A DNA stretch of 21,407 bases from Pseudomonadales bacterium. Lineage in GTDB: Bacteria; Pseudomonadota; Gammaproteobacteria; Pseudomonadales; JAHEIH01. Under the pieces are notes generated by a model. It made no database searches and was not told the origin of the DNA. It saw only the letters and a program-made list of their open reading frames with translations. Both the position numbers and the translations under genes were made by a program. Position 1 is the first letter of the stretch; each line of letters opens with the position of its first letter. The stretch covers positions 1 through 21,407 of the forward strand of contig JALRIU010000252.1 of NCBI GenBank assembly GCA_023255355.1, given 5' to 3'. Shown in pieces: positions 16,678 through 21,407 of this stretch.

Positions 16678-18075
16678 TTATTCTTGCATTGCCTCGAGTT
16701 CGATACCGTTGGTCTCACGCACGAATTTGATTACGAAGAACACTGATATTAGTGCACTAATGGCATACAGACTATAAGCACCGAGTAAGCCAATGCCTAC
16801 TAACAAAATTGGGAACGTCATACTCACAATAAAGTTAGCAAACCATTGCGCAAGCCCCGCGATAGCAAGGCCTGTACCCCGCATGCGATTGGGGAACATT
16901 TCGCTCAACATGACCCACATTACAGGTCCCCATGACGCATTGAAGAAAAATACAAACACATTAGCACCAATAAGAGCGGTTAACCCCCAGTCGCCGAGAT
17001 CCATTTGGCCACTTGCATCGAAGCTAGCATTGGCGAAAGCAACCACCATGGTGCCAAGTGAAATCGTCATACCAATAGATCCCCATTTTAACAATGGTTT
17101 ACGACCGATCTTATCAATCAGATATATCGTGATTAGACAGGCAGCAATAGAAACCGCACCGTTAACCACGTTTATCAACAACGAATCTGACTCAGAAAAA
17201 CCTGCGGCTTGCCAGAGCACTGCGCCGTAGTAAAAGACCACATTAATGCCGACTAATTGCTGGAAAATAGCCAGACCTATGCCAATCCAGATGATGGGTT
17301 TGATTTTGCCTGTTGCACTGTCGAACATATTGCGCAGTTGCATGGCATTCGCATCGTTGCTAATCGATGAAACGATTTCTTGTTGTTTTTGAGCAGCTTG
17401 TTGGCTGCCCATTAAACGATTCAATACCGTGTTAGCTTCTAATGTTTTGCCAGTGGCGACTAAAAATCTTGGGCTCTCAGGGATAAAGAATAGAAGAAAA
17501 AAGAATAGGAAGGCAGGGATAAGCTCCATCCAAAACATCCAGCGCCATGCTTCAAAACCCATCCAGAATGCATCTGTTGATGTACCTGCAGAGCCGGCAA
17601 GTAAATAGTTACTTAAAAAAGCGGCGAATAGGCCTGAAATAATCGCTACCTGTTGAATCGTTGTGAGTGCGCCACGGAGGTGGGCTGGCGCCACTTCTGC
17701 GATGTAGGCCGGTGCCATAACCGATGCTGCACCCACAGCGAGTCCACCTAAGATACGATAGATAATAAATTCAAAGGAACTGCCGGCAATACCTGAGCCC
17801 CAGGCGCTGATGATGAACAGTACCGCTGCTACAATAAGTAGCTTTTTTCGTCCAAAAATATCGCCCAGACGACCGGCAAAAAATGCACCTACCGCACACC
17901 CCAAGAGCATGCTGGAAACGTTAAAGCCAGTACCAATGCTGGCTGAATTGAACGCCTTTTGTAGGCCGCTTATGGTACCGTTGATAACACCGCTATCAAA
18001 GCCAAAGAGAAAGCCACCAATGGTGGCGATCATGCTAATGAAGAGGGTGAACCCCAGTTTGTGTGACTCGCTCAT
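16678..18075 (-). CDS. Sugar porter MFS transporter, xylose/H+ symporter-like (XylE type)
   Basis: A 465-residue sugar porter with about twelve transmembrane helices. Diagnostic patterns are GFLFGFDSGVINGTI in TM1, GRLGDIFGRKKLLI in the loop 2-3, AEVAPAHLRGALTT, PESPRFLVATGK before the central cytoplasmic loop, QQLVGINVVFYYGAVLWQ in TM7 and DKIGRKPLL in loop 8-9. These fit the family of XylE, AraE, GalP and related D-xylose or hexose proton symporters. It should import D-xylose given its position 14 bp after xylA. SD AGGA is 8 nt from the ATG. Substrate range within pentoses and hexoses cannot be settled from sequence. The gene is the last of the compact xylB-xylA-symporter operon; the GH3 gene follows downstream. 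Confidence 0.92.
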   Translation of the reverse strand: MSESHKLGFTLFISMIATIGGFLFGFDSGVINGTISGLQKAFNSASIGTGFNVSSMLLGCAVGAFFAGRLGDIFGRKKLLIVAAVLFIISAWGSGIAGSSFEFIIYRILGGLAVGAASVMAPAYIAEVAPAHLRGALTTIQQVAIISGLFAAFLSNYLLAGSAGTSTDAFWMGFEAWRWMFWMELIPAFLFFFLLFFIPESPRFLVATGKTLEANTVLNRLMGSQQAAQKQQEIVSSISNDANAMQLRNMFDSATGKIKPIIWIGIGLAIFQQLVGINVVFYYGAVLWQAAGFSESDSLLINVVNGAVSIAACLITIYLIDKIGRKPLLKWGSIGMTISLGTMVVAFANASFDASGQMDLGDWGLTALIGANVFVFFFNASWGPVMWVMLSEMFPNRMRGTGLAIAGLAQWFANFIVSMTFPILLVGIGLLGAYSLYAISALISVFFVIKFVRETNGIELEAMQE

Positions 18076-18089
18076 TGGACTATTCCTTA

Positions 18090-19421
<1,332 letters not shown>

Positions 19422-19430
19422 AATGGGTTC

Positions 19431-20909
19431 CTAATTGAGTTGTGAATTTAATGTAGCTAGCCACGTCTGATAATGTTGTTCGCCAGCTCCGCTAACGGTG
19501 AGATCAGGTTGGTAGCGACGAATGACCTGCAGATTTGCAAAGGCTTCCTCGCTGTTTTTGTAGTGACCGATACCGATGCCTGCTGCTCTGGCGGCGCCCT
19601 CTGAACCACTTGTTTCATAAAGCTCTATGGGCAGTCCGGTGAGGTTTGCAACAGTTTGTGCAAACAGTTCGCTCAAAAATAAGTTGTTGTTGCCAGCACG
19701 GATACATTCGCCTTCAACTCCCAAGGCTTTTAAAAGATCAAAGCCATAGCGCATAGCACAGGCAATGCCCTCTTGCACTGAACGCACCATATGCTTCAGG
19801 TCATGCCGATTAAAATCTAGGTTGACCCAGCTGGCATTGATATTGCGGTTGGCAAGGATCCGTTCCGCGCCATTACCAAAGGGAATAAATAGTAAACCTT
19901 TACTACCAAGCGGTGCAGCATTGGCGAGTTCATTGAGCTGAGGATAGCTGTATTGGCCAAGCAATTGGTTTAACCAGGCAAAGGCTCTGGCGCCACCATT
20001 GATACACATAAGCGCACCATAGGTTGATGAAGAAGCGTCAGCAGCAGTATGTAAAAACGTATTCACGCGTTCTTGTTGATCTGCTACTGGGGTGTTACTG
20101 CAGCCGTATATGACTGCAGATGTACCCGCCGTTGCTGCAATCTCGCCATGCTTAAATGCATTTAGGCTCAGTGCATTATTGGGTTGATCACCTGCGCGGT
20201 AGGTAACTGCAGCATTTGGGTTAAGTCCAAGTTGTTCTGCGACCGCATTGGCAACTCTGCCTTGGATACCGAATTGCTCGACGATGGGCGCAATGATATC
20301 TTCGTTGATACCCCAGTGTGCCAGTAATTCTTTAGCAATAGTTTGGTTTTCATAGTCCCACAGAATGCCTTCACTCAGGCCGGCTGCGGTGGTTGATGGT
20401 GCCAGGCATAGACGCGTAGCTAAGTAATCGCCAGGCAACATAATATGGGCAATTTTTGCAAAAACCTCTGGTTCGTTTTCTTGCACCCAACGTAATTTGC
20501 TGGCGGTAAAGTTGCCTGGGGTATTGAGTAACTGACGGTGGCAATAGTCCGCCCCAAGTAATTCTCCTGCTTGTTTACCGATATTAACCGCCCGGCTATC
20601 GCACCAAATAATAGATGGCCTGACTGGGGTAAGCTGCTCATCCAAACACACGAGGCCGTGCATTTGATAAGCAATGCCAATGGCTGAAATATCTAGGGTA
20701 TTGATACCTTGCCTGCGCAATTCGGCTAACCCTTCACAGAAGTAATGCCACCACATATCAGGGTCTTGCTCGGCAAAGCCAGGGCTTGGCGCGCTGATAG
20801 GCATTTCGTTTTGTGGTTGGGTGGTTTCTGCGACAACCTGATCATTGTTGCCATTAAAGACGGTCAGTTTGATCGATGAGCTGCCAAGATCGATGCCGAG
20901 TAATAACAT
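19431..20909 (-). CDS. xylB: Xylulokinase (FGGY family)
   Basis: A 492-residue kinase from the ATG at 20909 (MLLLGIDLGSSS). An in-frame TTG at 20936 would add nine unconserved residues and is rejected. The N-terminal phosphate-binding LLGIDLGSSSIKLTVFNG, the sugar-binding GIAYQMHGLVCLD, WCDSR, LPGDYLATRL and the catalytic-base region RAGDQPNNALSLN (Asp about 241) all fit FGGY pentulose kinases. It phosphorylates D-xylulose to xylulose 5-phosphate for the pentose phosphate pathway. It is the first gene of the xyl operon, 9 bp before xylA, and its promoter and a candidate operator are at 20943-20985. Specificity for xylulose rather than another pentulose rests on linkage with xylA. Confidence 0.94.
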   Translation of the reverse strand: MLLLGIDLGSSSIKLTVFNGNNDQVVAETTQPQNEMPISAPSPGFAEQDPDMWWHYFCEGLAELRRQGINTLDISAIGIAYQMHGLVCLDEQLTPVRPSIIWCDSRAVNIGKQAGELLGADYCHRQLLNTPGNFTASKLRWVQENEPEVFAKIAHIMLPGDYLATRLCLAPSTTAAGLSEGILWDYENQTIAKELLAHWGINEDIIAPIVEQFGIQGRVANAVAEQLGLNPNAAVTYRAGDQPNNALSLNAFKHGEIAATAGTSAVIYGCSNTPVADQQERVNTFLHTAADASSSTYGALMCINGGARAFAWLNQLLGQYSYPQLNELANAAPLGSKGLLFIPFGNGAERILANRNINASWVNLDFNRHDLKHMVRSVQEGIACAMRYGFDLLKALGVEGECIRAGNNNLFLSELFAQTVANLTGLPIELYETSGSEGAARAAGIGIGHYKNSEEAFANLQVIRRYQPDLTVSGAGEQHYQTWLATLNSQLN

Positions 20910-20942
20910 TGGGGGTTTCCAGAAGGTGTTAATCAATGTATC

Positions 20943-20963
20943 TTATAGTTAAAACGACTATAA
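20943..20963. promoter_or_regulatory. Candidate operator of the xyl operon and the divergent Nudix-like regulator
   Basis: TTATAGT (20943-20949) and ACTATAA (20957-20963) are perfect 7-bp inverted arms around a 7-nt spacer, 21 bp in total. The right arm covers the -10 of the xylB promoter and also a TATAAC on the plus strand that could serve the regulator gene. This position is what one expects of an autoregulated repressor. Dimeric winged-helix regulators bind sites of this size. Confidence 0.7.
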
Positions 20964-20985
20964 CTCTTTGCAGCGGTTTTGACAA
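20957..20985 (-). promoter_or_regulatory. Sigma-70-type promoter for the xylB operon
   Basis: On the minus strand TTGTCA (20985-20980, -35, 5 of 6) is followed after exactly 17 bp by TATAGT (20962-20957, -10, 5 of 6). Transcription would begin near 20950, about 40 bp above the xylB ATG. The -10 lies inside the inverted repeat at 20943-20963, so binding there would block the promoter. Confidence 0.75.
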
Positions 20986-20987
20986 TC

Positions 20988-21407
20988 ATGCCAATTAAAA
21001 AATCTGCCCAGTTGAATCGTCCCGATTATTCGGCTAAAGAAATTGATGCCTTATCTATTGATAACGTCATCTTTGGGCTAGATAACCGGCAATTAAAGGT
21101 TCTACTGGTCCGCCAAAGTGACCCAAGACATAAAGGTCGCTGGGCTCTACCTGGTGGATGGATTCGCTATGACGAACATTTACGAAGTGCCGCATCAAGA
21201 TTATTGCAGGAGTTGACCGGCATTACGGACCTGTATCTAGAACAACTTAAAACCTTTGGTAAGGTGGATCGGTTTCCAGGAGAGCGCGTTATTACCGTTG
21301 CCTACTATGCCTTGGTGAGCGCTGAAAGTTATCCATTGGCAACCAATGTTGAAGATGTCAGTTGGCAAGCGGTAGCAGATGTTGCTGATTTGGTTTATGA
21401 CCATAAT
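20988..21407 (+). CDS. Nudix-related transcriptional regulator (NrtR/AraR-like), 3' end off window
   Basis: The frame is open from ATG at 20988 to the right edge, giving 140 residues. The N-terminal region is a Nudix fold: ALSIDNVIFGLDNRQLKVLLVRQ, then GRWALPGGWIRYDEHL and a Nudix-box segment ending RLLQELTGI. Against the consensus G-x5-E-x7-R-E-U-x-E-E-x-G-U, two of the box glutamates are Leu (R-L and E-L), so pyrophosphatase activity is unlikely. NrtR and related regulators, including the Bacteroidetes arabinose regulator AraR, combine such a Nudix domain for effector binding with a C-terminal winged helix; that half would lie beyond the window. Divergence from xylB and the shared operator suggest a xylose or xylulose-phosphate responsive regulator. 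No clear SD is seen. Confidence 0.8.
   Translation, partial: MPIKKSAQLNRPDYSAKEIDALSIDNVIFGLDNRQLKVLLVRQSDPRHKGRWALPGGWIRYDEHLRSAASRLLQELTGITDLYLEQLKTFGKVDRFPGERVITVAYYALVSAESYPLATNVEDVSWQAVADVADLVYDHN

Noticed and set aside
16793..17230. 145-codon plus-strand open frame
   Set aside because: It is antisense to the sugar symporter gene and its translation is low-complexity with no recognisable domain.
20910..20936. TTG start adding nine residues to XylB
   Set aside because: The added residues are not part of the FGGY N-terminus, and the ATG at 20909 begins just before the conserved GIDLGSSS.

Overview
The window looks like chromosomal DNA from a free-living, probably marine, heterotrophic gammaproteobacterium. 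This placement is inferred from gene content and style: a DUF3604 protein, a membrane parvulin/HupE pair, a Tat-exported isoquinoline-oxidoreductase-type molybdoenzyme, pentose use through xylose isomerase, and moderate GC. No rRNA, tRNA, CRISPR array, transposase or phage gene was seen. Genes are densely packed and almost all lie on the minus strand; the exceptions are a two-gene plus-strand unit at 5174-7053 and a plus-strand regulator at the right edge.

Left block (1-4912, minus): three tightly joined genes read as acyl-CoA ligase, then GMC-type FAD oxidoreductase, then an exported DUF3604 protein cut by the left edge. The ligase and oxidoreductase genes overlap by 8 bp, and 1 bp separates the oxidoreductase stop from the DUF3604 start. 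They look like one operon for oxidation and CoA activation of an unknown organic substrate. A divergent, AT-rich intergenic region separates them from a plus-strand pair (5174-7053): a membrane-anchored parvulin-type prolyl isomerase translationally coupled to a HupE/UreJ-type membrane protein.

Middle block (7065-14137, minus): a membrane-anchored dienelactone-hydrolase-like protein, a hotdog thioesterase overlapping it, and an EamA/DMT transporter. Upstream of these is a four-gene molybdenum hydroxylase operon in the order xdhC-type chaperone, mocA-type cytidylyltransferase, 2Fe-2S subunit, molybdopterin subunit. That operon is bracketed by two strong Rho-independent terminators (9810-9840 and 14145-14187).

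Right block (14211-21407): a xylose/xyloside module. A lipoprotein GH3 glycosidase would release sugar at the cell envelope, a sugar/H+ symporter would import it, and XylA and XylB would convert xylose to xylulose 5-phosphate. xylB-xylA-symporter form a compact minus-strand operon and the GH3 gene follows after 106 bp. Divergent from xylB is a Nudix-family protein (partial) whose Nudix box has lost two catalytic glutamates. It resembles the NrtR/AraR-like class of sugar-sensing transcriptional regulators. A 7-7-7 inverted repeat sits exactly on the -10 box of a good xylB promoter between the two genes, a convincing operator candidate.

The best leads for new biology are the Nudix-like regulator with its operator, the PpiC-HupE pair, and the ligase/GMC/DUF3604 operon.
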